NCBI RefSeq assembly: GCF_023195885.1
Contig: NZ_JALPKO010000001.1
Coordinates: forward strand, 310,001-374,000
DNA length: 64,000 bases
Origin: Methylonatrum kenyense
Lineage (GTDB): Bacteria > Pseudomonadota > Gammaproteobacteria > Nitrococcales > Aquisalimonadaceae
Direction: 5' to 3'
Part shown: piece after piece, positions 54,619 to 63,583 of the stretch
How the letters are laid out: every line of letters begins with the position of its first letter
Position numbering within the stretch: the stretch's first letter is position 1
The notes under the pieces: model-generated
What the model was told of the DNA's origin: nothing
The model's input: the letters and a program-made list of their open reading frames with translations, nothing else
The model's database searches: none
Made by a program: the position numbers and the translations under genes

Positions 54619-55137
54619 ATCGGCAGGGGCAACCAGGATCAGCGTCCAGAATGGGGTGCCGTCCTCGGCATGGGCCACGGCGGCACCATAGGCCTCGAAC
54701 TCGGGCGTCATCAGGTTTCTGCAGTGTCCCGAGCTTGCCAGCCAGGATGTAATTGCGGCCTGCGCGTCGGGTTGTCCGGCGGCGACGTTTTCGGCCCAGG
54801 CCCTGGCACTCACCCCAGCCGCTGCGATCCGATCCGACAGGTCCTCGCCCCGGCTGCCGGTGTGACCCAACTCGCCTGAATCTGCCATATCACGGCTGTG
54901 CTGCCTGGCGGCCTCGTCCAGCGCGTCATCGCTGACCAATGCCGGTGCCGCGTCAAATGCCTCACTACCGCATCGCCGGGGACTGCGTCGGGCATCATTC
55001 AACAAGGATTCCCAGACGGCCTCCTCTGCCTGAGGTGCAGGGGCGCTGGTATGCCGATCGATCGGCGCCACGCCCCCTGCCGCACATCCGACCAGACTAA
55101 CCAAAGCGAGGCCGAGCAACCACCGACAAACCATCAC
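54616..55137 (-). CDS. CAP/SCP-like domain lipoprotein
   Basis: The 173-residue protein has signal MMVCRWLLGLALVSLVGCAA with lipobox LVGC. The CAP domain follows: ALDEAARQHSRDMADSGELG with HTGSRGEDLSDRI, AENVAAGQPDAQ and SGHCRNLMTPEFEAYG. It is a secreted or outer-membrane-anchored protein whose bacterial function is uncertain. Its start overlaps the gene upstream (ATGA). Confidence 0.88.
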   Translation of the reverse strand: MMVCRWLLGLALVSLVGCAAGGVAPIDRHTSAPAPQAEEAVWESLLNDARRSPRRCGSEAFDAAPALVSDDALDEAARQHSRDMADSGELGHTGSRGEDLSDRIAAAGVSARAWAENVAAGQPDAQAAITSWLASSGHCRNLMTPEFEAYGAAVAHAEDGTPFWTLILVAPAD

Positions 55138-55637
55138 GGAACGTTCCGCTGCGCGCTGACCGGTACTGCATCGACCTCTGTAACCCGACGCCGCATCGGA
55201 TCGTAGACGCAGCGGTACATCTGCCGGGTCATGGTGCCGTCGCGATCACGAAACTCGATCTGATCACCGGCGAAACTGATAGTGGCGGCGAAGCGATCGT
55301 GCCAGGAGCGTGCATCAAAGCGTGAGTAGACGAGCCCATCGGTCCAGTTGAAACCGTGCTCGGCGAGTTCCTGCACGGCGCGGGAGCAGTGCTTTGCGGC
55401 CGCCATGTCATGCCGGCGCAACCAGCAGCGCAAGGAACGACGGCAACTCTCCTCGGCCTCGGCAGCCTCGTCGCGGGGTCGGGCATTCGGTTCACCGATA
55501 GGCTCGCAGTAAATCCCGGCCGGTTTCTCCAGTAACAGGATCTGTTCTCCGTGTTCGGTATCACAGAGCCACGCTGCGGATGCCGGCGAGGCCCAGAAAC
55601 AGAAAAACATGATGATCAGGGAAAATGCGGGTCGCAT
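55134..55637 (-). CDS. Hypothetical exported protein
   Basis: Start at ATG 55637 (MRPAFSLIIMFFCFWASPASA), an alternative ATG lying 15 bases upstream; 167 residues. After the signal peptide come many Cys (CDTEHGEQ, YCEPIGEPN, SCRRSLRCWLRRHD, YRCVYDPMRRR), likely in disulfides. Coupled to the CAP-domain gene downstream. No family recognised. Confidence 0.6.
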   Translation of the reverse strand: MRPAFSLIIMFFCFWASPASAAWLCDTEHGEQILLLEKPAGIYCEPIGEPNARPRDEAAEAEESCRRSLRCWLRRHDMAAAKHCSRAVQELAEHGFNWTDGLVYSRFDARSWHDRFAATISFAGDQIEFRDRDGTMTRQMYRCVYDPMRRRVTEVDAVPVSAQRNVP

Positions 55638-55714
55638 GACACCTCCGACCAATGCGTTCGGGAGCAGATTATGCGCTTTTTATGCGGCGCATCACTGACC
55701 GGATGACACCCGCC

Positions 55715-56557
55715 TCACGAAGAGCGACGGATAAAGGGCATGCTTGCCGAACCAACTGCAACCGGCTCGAGCATCAACCGCGATGCCGTCGCCGCATCGG
55801 CCGCGAGTTGTTCAAACCCCGGAAAAATCTGTTGCTGGATACTGTGATAGATGCCGCGCAAGGCCTCCTGCATCTCAAGCACGACCTGCCTTTGGTCCGT
55901 ATAGTACGCTGCCCGTTGCCCGTGATAGTCCACGAACTCGCCAACGCGAAAGAAGCGAAATCCTGAAACCGACAGTAACCGGACCAGGCGCGGTTCCATC
56001 ATCGCAAACACATGGTGTCGACCTGCCATGCCGACCATGGCCGTAGCGGCAAGGAACAGTGACAGGCCGATAACAGGTGCTGTTCGCAACATCTCGTCGG
56101 TAGGCACCAGGCCATGGATATTTCCCATCTCCGATCGACCCTCCCCCTGGCGGCGGCGAAACACCCGCGATACGGCCAGGCGAGAGATCTCGCAGATGCT
56201 CTGCCTGGGCAACCGGGCGGGATGCAAGTGGCGGTGACTCAGGCTCTCGACGCAATGACGCTCCAGGGGAAGGGCATCGAGCGAACCGGACGAATCCATC
56301 ACCGGCAACACCATTCGTACGCAGCCCGCCACCTGACCCGATCCCCGGTGCTCAAGCAGACAATGAACCGAGCTGCTGTCGAAGCAATCCGTTTCCAGGC
56401 CGCCGCAGCAGTCCTCTTCCTTCTCGAACCGGAATTCCTGACAGTAAACCTGGTAACGCAAGGCGAACGCCTTCTGCAAATCGCTTCGACTCAAGGCGAG
56501 AGTGAACCGGAAATGCCGATCCACCTGCGTCAAGACATCCATCAGATGTTCCTTCAT
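55715..56557 (-). CDS. PEP-CTERM/exosortase system-associated acyltransferase
   Basis: The 280-residue protein has the GNAT-related, autoinducer-synthase-like fold of this family: FALRYQVYCQEFRFEKEED near residues 32-50, then HCLLEHRGSGQVAGCVRMVL, and ICEISRLAVSRVFRRRQGEG. In genomes with exosortase it accompanies PEP-CTERM export, although no exosortase or PEP-CTERM protein is visible here. An ATG at 56542 is an alternative start. Confidence 0.8.
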   Translation of the reverse strand: MKEHLMDVLTQVDRHFRFTLALSRSDLQKAFALRYQVYCQEFRFEKEEDCCGGLETDCFDSSSVHCLLEHRGSGQVAGCVRMVLPVMDSSGSLDALPLERHCVESLSHRHLHPARLPRQSICEISRLAVSRVFRRRQGEGRSEMGNIHGLVPTDEMLRTAPVIGLSLFLAATAMVGMAGRHHVFAMMEPRLVRLLSVSGFRFFRVGEFVDYHGQRAAYYTDQRQVVLEMQEALRGIYHSIQQQIFPGFEQLAADAATASRLMLEPVAVGSASMPFIRRSS

Positions 56558-56953
56558 TGACTGACGCCCTTGGAAAAGAAAGATTTATTCGCGCGCTTGC
56601 CCAAGACCCCGACCGCTTTTGGCCCCTGACAGCCTTGCGGCACCTGCCCGCTAGCGACGGCTACCGAATCGGTACCGTCCCTTGCCAGATGACTAGATCC
56701 GGTGTCGAACGCTAAGGCGGGAATAAACCAGTGTTTCCCTTCGTGTTCCATTTTATTTTTCGCCGAGTCGTTGCCCGCGCACTTTCACCGGCAAAGCGTG
56801 ATAAAAAACGTCGACGTGGGTTGCGCACTTCCACGTAGTAATCCGGTGCTTTTCGAGCGTTCCATCAGCCTCTGGATCGTTTCGTGACATGGATCACGTT
56901 TCCGTCGATACGGTACAACGATACCCGCGCCGCGGAAGGGTGCCCGGTGCGTC
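56558..56953. other. Gene-free stretch with a MITE-family copy
   Basis: No gene is supported. A MITE right-end copy occupies about 56605-56739; the remaining 200 bp show nothing I can name. Confidence 0.5.
56605..56739 (+). repeat. MITE-family right-end copy
   Basis: It matches the right half of 12754-13027: GACCGCTTTTGGCCCC, then GCTAGCGACGGCTACCGAAT, then TGCCAGATGAC, ending GGGAATAAACCAGTGTTTCC. Confidence 0.65.
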
Positions 56954-59815
56954 CTATCCGCGTCCGGCCATTATTTCCTTGACCGGCAACGGACGACCAA
57001 GATGGTAACCCTGCGCGTAATCGACACCATATTCCCGCAGAAACGGAAGAATCCCCTCGTCATCAACGAATTCGGCAACGGTTTTCTTGCCAAAACCCGC
57101 GGCGATATCCGCAATTGCACGGACGATAAGACGGTTTTCGACACTGTGGGGGAGATTTCGAATGAAGGAGCCGTCAATCTTTATGTATTCAGCCGGTAAT
57201 TGCCCCAGATAATGGAAGCTGCTGAAGCCGACGCCGAAATCGTCCAGGGCAAAGTGGCAGCCGAGATCACGAATGACCTCCATCAAGCCTCGGGCAGTGG
57301 CGAAGTCAGTCACCGCCGCGGTCTCTGTGACTTCCAGTACCAGACGACTCGGATCCGCACCGGAGGCATTGAATTCCGCCTCCAGAAAGGCAGGCAATCG
57401 GGTATCGCGAAGCGATTGGGCCGACAGGTTTACTGACACCTTCAAACCGTCCTCCTGCAGATCCCTCAGCAAGCGAAGACTTGCACGAAGCACCCAGCGA
57501 TCAAGATCCACGATCTGACCGCTACGTTCCGCGACCGGGACGAACGCCGAGGGCGGCACCAGATTGCCGTCCTCGCCGTGCATGCGGACCAGCATCTCGT
57601 AGTGACTGGTGCTGCCATCGGTAATCTGCACGATTGGCTGCCCCATCAACTCGAATCGATCATTCTTCTGGGCGTCACGAATCCTGTCGATCCAGTACAC
57701 GCGGCGACTCAGCTCTTCGCGTGGCCCGGTCGAGGTGGAGAGCAGGTGCCAGCATTCGGCACCGGTTTCCTTGGCCTTGTACATGGCCAGGTCCGCGCTT
57801 GCCATGAGGTCGGCCGGGTCGGTGCCATGCCGGGGGTAGAGTGCGATCCCGATACTGGCAACGGCACGATGACGCCGTCCGCCTGCCGAGAAGTTAATGC
57901 CCTCGAGCACGCGGGCGATACGCGCGGCCACCGATTCGGCTTCCTCGGCACTGGCATTCTGCAGCAGCACCGCAAATTCGTCGCCTCCCAGACGGGCGAC
58001 GAGACCCTCGCCACCCAGTTCCTCGTCCAGCCGTTCAGCCACCAGGCGCAGAAGCTGATCACCCGAGTGGTGGCCGCTCAGTTCGTTGACGTCCCGGAAC
58101 TGATCAAGATCCATGAACAGCATGGCGCCATGACCACCATCGGCCAGCACCTGCTGAAGGCGGGTCTGAAAATATCGCCTGTTGTAGAGATCGGTCAGTG
58201 GATCACGATTGGCAAGCCAGGCGAGCCGATCCTCGGCCCGCTTTCGGTCCGTGATGTCGAGGCCGACGCTGATCAGCGCGCCATCCTCTTCGTCCTGCCT
58301 GGAAATCGGCGCGTGATACCAGGCGATCGTGCGCTGCTCCCCGCCGGCGTCCGTCATCACCCCCTCCTCCTGGGGCGGCCGGCGGCCGTTCGTCTCCGGA
58401 CGATCCGCCTGTTGCGGCAGAAACGTTTCGATGAAAGACCTGCCGAGCAATCGGGAGCCCGCGATTCCGGTCATCTCACCGGCATGCTGATTCACCAGGC
58501 TGATTCGTCCGCTCCGGTTCTGGGTAACGATGATGACCCGTGCCGTATCCAGCAGGCTGTTGACGAAATCGCGCTCGCGGGCGAGCTCGCGCACCCGTGC
58601 CGCGAGCTCGGTGCTACTGGCCCGCAGCGAGCCCTCCAGGCCCTCCAACTGATTGGCAAGATCGATCGCCGAACGATCAAGAACGTCGATCTCGTCCTGC
58701 AGGCCCTCGACAGGTGCGCCGATTGTCTCGCGCACCTGATGAAAGCCGCCGCGCGCCAGGACAGGGAGCACATCTGCCAAGCGCCGCAGGCGAGCCATTG
58801 GCATCCACAGAATCCCCAGCAGCAGCGACTCGGCGGCCAGCCATCCGAAAAGCCCCACCAGTAGGATCGTCCTGGTATCGGAACGGATCGCATTGACCTC
58901 CTCGGTGATGTCGGACACCAGGACCATATAGGCGGGATTGCCGGCGATCGGATTATCGCCCAGCGGCAGGGCAGCCAATTCCACATGGCGCCCCTCGAAC
59001 TCCAGCTGCAGGCGCGAGTCCGCCAGTTCTTCCGAATCCACGCGGGAGGCGGCAGCTTCCAGCACCGGAAGTGTTTCCGACTGCCTGGTCGCGAGCCGCA
59101 CCGTCGCATCCCAGTCCGCCAGGTAGCGGCCCGAATCCTCCTCGGTGCGCCGATTATCGCCGGCAACCAGCAGTGAGACGTCGCTACCGGAAACCTGCTG
59201 CACATGGCGGGCAACATCCGCCAGCGAGCGCGACATCACGATGGCGCCGACAACGGACCCCTCCGCCAACACCGGCACCGCCACATACTGGCGGCAATCG
59301 TCCACGCACAACAGGGACGTCACCGGCATGTCACCCGCTGCAACGGACTGCGCCCAGCCCGCAAACGGTGCGTCATCGGGTCTGCCCAGCGGCTGCCCCC
59401 AGGCCGCCAGCTCCTCGCCATCGGATGTCAGGATGCGAACCTCATCGACGCCGGCATCAAGTTGCATCATCGGCCAGTGGGATTCGAAGCCCTGCTGCAC
59501 ATGCTCGGCATCCCCCTGATATAGCGGGCCGCCGATCTCCGCTGCAGAGACCGCCATGTCCGCGAGCCGACGCAGATCATCCGCGGATTGCTCCAGCGTC
59601 CGCGCGAGCTCACGCAGCTGACGCTCATGCATCAGATCCCGGGTCTGGTCGAACTGGGTGGTCAGGTTTTGATGACTGATAAAAGCGAACAGGCCAGCCA
59701 TCCCCAGCAGGAGCAGACTGGTGAGCGCAATGGCCCGCCACTTAAGGCTCAGCACGCGGCCACGAAACAGACGCCGCAGGGGGAAGGTCGGGGGCAGGCG
59801 AGGGTCTTGATCCAT
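56954..59815 (-). CDS. Membrane sensor with PAS, GGDEF and EAL domains
   Basis: Start at ATG 59815 (MDQDPRLPPTFPLRRLF); GTG 59824 is also in frame. The 953-residue protein has two spans (near residues 30-45 and 335-350) around a large periplasmic CHASE-like domain. A PAS domain follows, then GGDEF with intact RLGGDEFAVLLQN, then EAL with EML in place of EAL (HYEMLVRMHG), DDFGVGFSSFHYL and YIKIDGSFI. It can probably make c-di-GMP; phosphodiesterase activity is likely but not certain. It lies 12 bases after the porin gene, in an operon with a PstS-like protein. Confidence 0.9.
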   Translation of the reverse strand: MDQDPRLPPTFPLRRLFRGRVLSLKWRAIALTSLLLLGMAGLFAFISHQNLTTQFDQTRDLMHERQLRELARTLEQSADDLRRLADMAVSAAEIGGPLYQGDAEHVQQGFESHWPMMQLDAGVDEVRILTSDGEELAAWGQPLGRPDDAPFAGWAQSVAAGDMPVTSLLCVDDCRQYVAVPVLAEGSVVGAIVMSRSLADVARHVQQVSGSDVSLLVAGDNRRTEEDSGRYLADWDATVRLATRQSETLPVLEAAASRVDSEELADSRLQLEFEGRHVELAALPLGDNPIAGNPAYMVLVSDITEEVNAIRSDTRTILLVGLFGWLAAESLLLGILWMPMARLRRLADVLPVLARGGFHQVRETIGAPVEGLQDEIDVLDRSAIDLANQLEGLEGSLRASSTELAARVRELARERDFVNSLLDTARVIIVTQNRSGRISLVNQHAGEMTGIAGSRLLGRSFIETFLPQQADRPETNGRRPPQEEGVMTDAGGEQRTIAWYHAPISRQDEEDGALISVGLDITDRKRAEDRLAWLANRDPLTDLYNRRYFQTRLQQVLADGGHGAMLFMDLDQFRDVNELSGHHSGDQLLRLVAERLDEELGGEGLVARLGGDEFAVLLQNASAEEAESVAARIARVLEGINFSAGGRRHRAVASIGIALYPRHGTDPADLMASADLAMYKAKETGAECWHLLSTSTGPREELSRRVYWIDRIRDAQKNDRFELMGQPIVQITDGSTSHYEMLVRMHGEDGNLVPPSAFVPVAERSGQIVDLDRWVLRASLRLLRDLQEDGLKVSVNLSAQSLRDTRLPAFLEAEFNASGADPSRLVLEVTETAAVTDFATARGLMEVIRDLGCHFALDDFGVGFSSFHYLGQLPAEYIKIDGSFIRNLPHSVENRLIVRAIADIAAGFGKKTVAEFVDDEGILPFLREYGVDYAQGYHLGRPLPVKEIMAGRG

Positions 59816-59827
59816 ACGTCCCACCGC

Positions 59828-61039
59828 CTAGAAACGCAGCGACGTCTGCAGCAGGAACATGTTCCAGCGCCGTGATGTGTCACCCGGGTCCGGATTGTCT
59901 CTTCCCGGCAGCCAGCCCGTACCGTCCACATGATGGTATTCGCCGGCAACCATGATTTGCGGATGCAGGCGCCACTGCAAACCGAACGTCAGGTCCCGCG
60001 CGAAACGGGAATGCGACGGCCCGAGACCGTCGGCTTCAAAGTCCCGCCCCCTGCGGTCATTACGATCCAGATACAGTACATCGTAACGGAGCAGCCACTG
60101 CCAATCGGTCAGGAATCGCCGCGAATACTGGACGTACCAGCTCTCCCCGGTGATGTCGAAATTGGCAGGCTCGAAGTCGAGTCCCTGCAGCGACGATTCC
60201 CGCAGCGCGAACTCGGAGGTGAGGCTCCAGTTCTCCTCGTTGTACTGCAGGGAGAGGATCCAGGGCTGGAAGCGAAAATCGGCATCGCCCGGGCCACTGC
60301 TGCCGGAATCGAAACGGGCGCGGACGCGGGCAGCGCTGAACGCCGCAAGAAAACGTCCACCATCGTGTTCGTAAAGTAACTGGCCGATGACCGAAGTTCG
60401 GCCGTCGAGGGAGCCGGGCTGCTCGTCGAGCCGCAACGCATTCTCGAGATCCTCGTTGGTCTGCGGCCGACCCACCCCGACCTGCGCGCGCACGGTGCCG
60501 GAGGCAATTCTCTCTTCCCCGTAAACCGTCAGGCCATCGGACGCCAGGCCAAGCGAGCGGGTGCGATCGAAATAAATGGACTGCGGGAGCAGGATGCTTG
60601 GCCGCGTAAAGGACATGTCACGGGTCTGGTTATAGAACCCGAAGGGATTCTTGAAGCGCCCTGCCTGAACGCCGACGCTGCGCCGCTGGCTGTTAAAGAT
60701 CTGGTAGTCAACAACCCCATGGTCGAGTTTTGGCCGTGCGTCGCGACCATCGCTTCCTGCGCGACGACCAAGCACCTGAGCGGAGATCAGCAGCCGCTCC
60801 CTCGGCCGAATGGAGGCGTTCACGCCGACCTCGGTAAATTGGAGGCTACCGCCACCCGAACTGCTGGAACCGAAAAAGTTGTTCCTGTCCGTGACGACCA
60901 GTCCCTGGGTAACGAAGCCCTGAAACTGCAGGGTGTCGAGCACGTCCTGAGCAGCCGCCGGGCTTGCCGCGAAAGACATCAGCGACAGTAATCCGCCCAG
61001 AACCCTAGGGGTCCAGCGTGATGATGCGAACGCGCTCAT
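59828..61039 (-). CDS. Outer-membrane porin-like protein
   Basis: Start at ATG 61039 with AAGGAG upstream; 403 residues. Signal peptide (VLGGLLSLMSFAASPAAAQ) precedes a beta-rich sequence with many alternating aromatic strands. It ends with LLQTSLRF, the terminal Phe expected for outer-membrane barrels. QAGRFKNPFGFYNQTRD is typical of OprP/OprO-like porins. It is between the PstS-like gene (35-base overlap) and the c-di-GMP gene. Confidence 0.82.
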   Translation of the reverse strand: MSAFASSRWTPRVLGGLLSLMSFAASPAAAQDVLDTLQFQGFVTQGLVVTDRNNFFGSSSSGGGSLQFTEVGVNASIRPRERLLISAQVLGRRAGSDGRDARPKLDHGVVDYQIFNSQRRSVGVQAGRFKNPFGFYNQTRDMSFTRPSILLPQSIYFDRTRSLGLASDGLTVYGEERIASGTVRAQVGVGRPQTNEDLENALRLDEQPGSLDGRTSVIGQLLYEHDGGRFLAAFSAARVRARFDSGSSGPGDADFRFQPWILSLQYNEENWSLTSEFALRESSLQGLDFEPANFDITGESWYVQYSRRFLTDWQWLLRYDVLYLDRNDRRGRDFEADGLGPSHSRFARDLTFGLQWRLHPQIMVAGEYHHVDGTGWLPGRDNPDPGDTSRRWNMFLLQTSLRF

Positions 61040-61568
61040 CGACCGCTCCTTGTTCCATGTAACCGACCCCGCCCGGGGTCGCTGCGACTTGTTCCAGCAT
61101 CTGGCCAGGTGTCTGTACGCGCTCCGGCGCCTGCCCGGTGCCCGAGAAAACGATGCGATCCCAGGAGAGCTGCAATTGATGAGGAACGATCTCAAGCCGT
61201 TCCTTGACGAACCGGCCGTGCACCGGATGGGAGTTGGGCAGAACGAAGACCCGCGCGGCGGTTCCATCCGGCCAGGTCCGTTGCCGCATGCCGAAGATGG
61301 CCCGCGCCACGTTGCGCGGAAGCTGATCGACGGTCACACCCGGGTGGGCAATCATGACGACGCTGTCATCAGCATCGGCGGCCAACAGAACCGGGGAAAG
61401 CAGACACAGCGCGAGCGCGATAACCAGATCCCGAAGCCGGTTGGGTCCAGGCAGGGTTCTGCAGGAGGGAATTCGGATCCAGCGAGCCACGGAGCGCCGT
61501 AAACCGGCCAGTGCAAGCAGCATCCTGGCACACCGTTCGAGTCGGCCATCATCAAATGGCCTCCTCAT
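61005..61568 (-). CDS. Small PstS-like periplasmic substrate-binding protein
   Basis: The start is uncertain: ATG 61568 (MRRPFDDGRLER) or 61523 (MLLALAGLRRS). The hydrophobic stretch LRDLVIALALCLLSPVLLAA is a signal or anchor. The mature part, with VVMIAHPGVTVDQLPRNVAR, then IFGMRQRTWPDGTAARVFVL and ATPGGVGYMEQGAVDERVRI, resembles the one-domain phosphate-binding-like proteins found next to porins. Its end overlaps the porin start by 35 bases, so they are co-transcribed. Confidence 0.65.
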   Translation of the reverse strand: MRRPFDDGRLERCARMLLALAGLRRSVARWIRIPSCRTLPGPNRLRDLVIALALCLLSPVLLAADADDSVVMIAHPGVTVDQLPRNVARAIFGMRQRTWPDGTAARVFVLPNSHPVHGRFVKERLEIVPHQLQLSWDRIVFSGTGQAPERVQTPGQMLEQVAATPGGVGYMEQGAVDERVRIITLDP

Positions 61569-61961
61569 CGGCAGTCCCGCCCGCTGCCGGGAGTCATGCG
61601 CGTCACGGATGCCTTCACCGCTTCCGCCATGACCAAACTCCACGCGTGGTAGTGTCTCCCGTATCCATCGCAGGCCCTTGTTATTTTCCCTGGGGACACA
61701 CAACCGGAGCAACGATCTTCTGATGCTGTTCCGCGGTGCCCGGTATACGTGCCGTCCTGGTTATTCGCGTCAATACGGATCCGCAGACGCCCGACGCCTC
61801 CGGCACACTACAGTGAGGTTAGCGCCTCGGAACGGCACAAACCGTGCGCCGTATCGCAGTAACACGGGTCCAGCAGGTGGAACAGCCTGCACAGGCACCG
61901 GCCGGCGGCAAGCAAAAGGGTCTGCTCCGAGCCGCTCGTCGGCACGGAGCATCGCCACAAG
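61569..61961. other. Gene-free stretch
   Basis: The stretch between the PstS-like gene start and the end of the TPR gene has no supported gene, promoter or repeat that I can identify. Confidence 0.35.
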
Positions 61962-63500
61962 CTAACGGCTGGCGGTTTCTTCCCGGGCGGCTTCCATGCC
62001 GGCAAGCGTGTTGCGGCGACCAGGCCAAATTCCGTCCGAGGACTGATAAGCCTCCAGGGCCTCCTCGGGCCGGTCCAGCAACAACAACAGATCCCCCAGG
62101 GCCTCATACGGCGGGTACAATGCACCCGGTGTAATCGGATCCTTTTCCACCGTGGCTTCCAGTTCTGCGGCATCCTGCATCAAGGAGACCGCCTGCTCGG
62201 CATCACCGGCGGCATGCTGCATCCAGCCGGCAAGAATCAATCGGTCCACCTCGATGTAGGTGGCAAAACGGTCCTCGCCCTCGTCGCGGGCACGTTCGCG
62301 CAGCGTTGCCAGGCGCTGCTCGGCTTCGTCCGCCAGTTCCTGCTCACCCGTGTGCATGGCGCCCAGGCCGCGTGCATACCAGGTCATGCCCTGCGGCCAG
62401 TGAAACTGTTCCCAGGCAAGGTAATCCGGCGACCGGGCCATCAGATCCCGAGCGGCGGCCCAGTCGCGCTGCTCCACGGCCAGCCTTGCCGGCATGGCAG
62501 CAAGATGGAAGGCACTGGCAAAACCCGCTTGATGCCGCTCCACCGCTATTGCTTCACGGTAGGCCGCCAAGGCCTCCTCCACGTCGCCCTGCTGGAGATA
62601 ACCGTAGACCAGGTAATCCATGGCATGTATGTAATGGAAGGACACCGCGCCATTCACATCATGCTCGATCGCCACGTCGGCGGACCGCCGATTCCAGTGG
62701 ATCACTTCATCCCAAGCGCCCAGGCGGACGTAGATATGCGACGGCATGTGCAGGGCGTGTGGCACGTTGGGGGCGATATCGGCGTAGGACTCCACCATCG
62801 CCAGGGCGTTTTCAGCGCGGCCATCCGCATCCGTCGCGTGAATCGCGTAATGCACCGCGCCGGGATGCGCGTTTTCCTGCTGCCAGACGTTCCGCAGCAC
62901 AGTCTCCGCTTCGTCGTGCAACCGGTTGCGCGTCTCAGTGTCCGCAGCCATTGCCAGGGCAAGGCGGGACAAACCGTAAAGCGAGGCGACATCCAGATCA
63001 TCGGGATGCGCGGCATAGGCCGCGGCCATGCCGTCCGCCCAGGCTGCCATGCGGTCGCGATAGCCGAGCCCGGCGTCGTCCTCGAAGAACGCAGCGACCG
63101 GGTCGATCAGCGCGAGCTCCCGGGCATCTCCCGGATCGGCCTCGCGGGCGCGCTCGATGGCCTGCCGCCCCGCCTCAAGGGTCTCCTGGTCCGGCCGACC
63201 GGGCCAGAGCGGCTGGAACCAGGTGGCGGCCACGCCCCAGTGCCCCATGGCGCAGGCCGGATCCGTCTCGGCCAGGTCCCGGAAAAGGCCGCGGGCCTGT
63301 TCGTACATCATGTGATGCTTGAATGCGAGAGCGCGGTCGAAGGCCCGGGCTGACGCCTCCTCGCAATCTGGCTGGAACGTGACCACGCCGACCGACTCAT
63401 CGTCCTTTACGTGCCCGGCCTCGGCGTGATCGTGCATTGCCCCGGCCGGGCTCACCAGTATCAGGGCAGCAAGGGTGCCGGAAATCAGCCGTAAATTCAT
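61962..63500 (-). CDS. Exported TPR protein
   Basis: The 512-residue protein has signal peptide MNLRLISGTLAALILVSPAG, then AMHDHAEAGH. Repeated helix pairs follow, with TPR-like patterns such as AFDRALAFKHHMMYEQARGL, ALAMVESYADIAPNVPHALH, YGYLQQGDVEEALAAYREAI and ALGDLLLLLDRPEEALEAYQ. HMPSHIYVRLG is characteristic of a widespread secreted TPR family. Probably periplasmic scaffolding; partner unknown. Confidence 0.85.
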   Translation of the reverse strand: MNLRLISGTLAALILVSPAGAMHDHAEAGHVKDDESVGVVTFQPDCEEASARAFDRALAFKHHMMYEQARGLFRDLAETDPACAMGHWGVAATWFQPLWPGRPDQETLEAGRQAIERAREADPGDARELALIDPVAAFFEDDAGLGYRDRMAAWADGMAAAYAAHPDDLDVASLYGLSRLALAMAADTETRNRLHDEAETVLRNVWQQENAHPGAVHYAIHATDADGRAENALAMVESYADIAPNVPHALHMPSHIYVRLGAWDEVIHWNRRSADVAIEHDVNGAVSFHYIHAMDYLVYGYLQQGDVEEALAAYREAIAVERHQAGFASAFHLAAMPARLAVEQRDWAAARDLMARSPDYLAWEQFHWPQGMTWYARGLGAMHTGEQELADEAEQRLATLRERARDEGEDRFATYIEVDRLILAGWMQHAAGDAEQAVSLMQDAAELEATVEKDPITPGALYPPYEALGDLLLLLDRPEEALEAYQSSDGIWPGRRNTLAGMEAAREETASR

Positions 63501-63583
63501 CGCTCACACCTCCCCCCGTGCATCGCCGCGACGGCGGTCCGCACATCAAACCCGGGGCTACAAAGGCATTGCGATGCAGCCCC

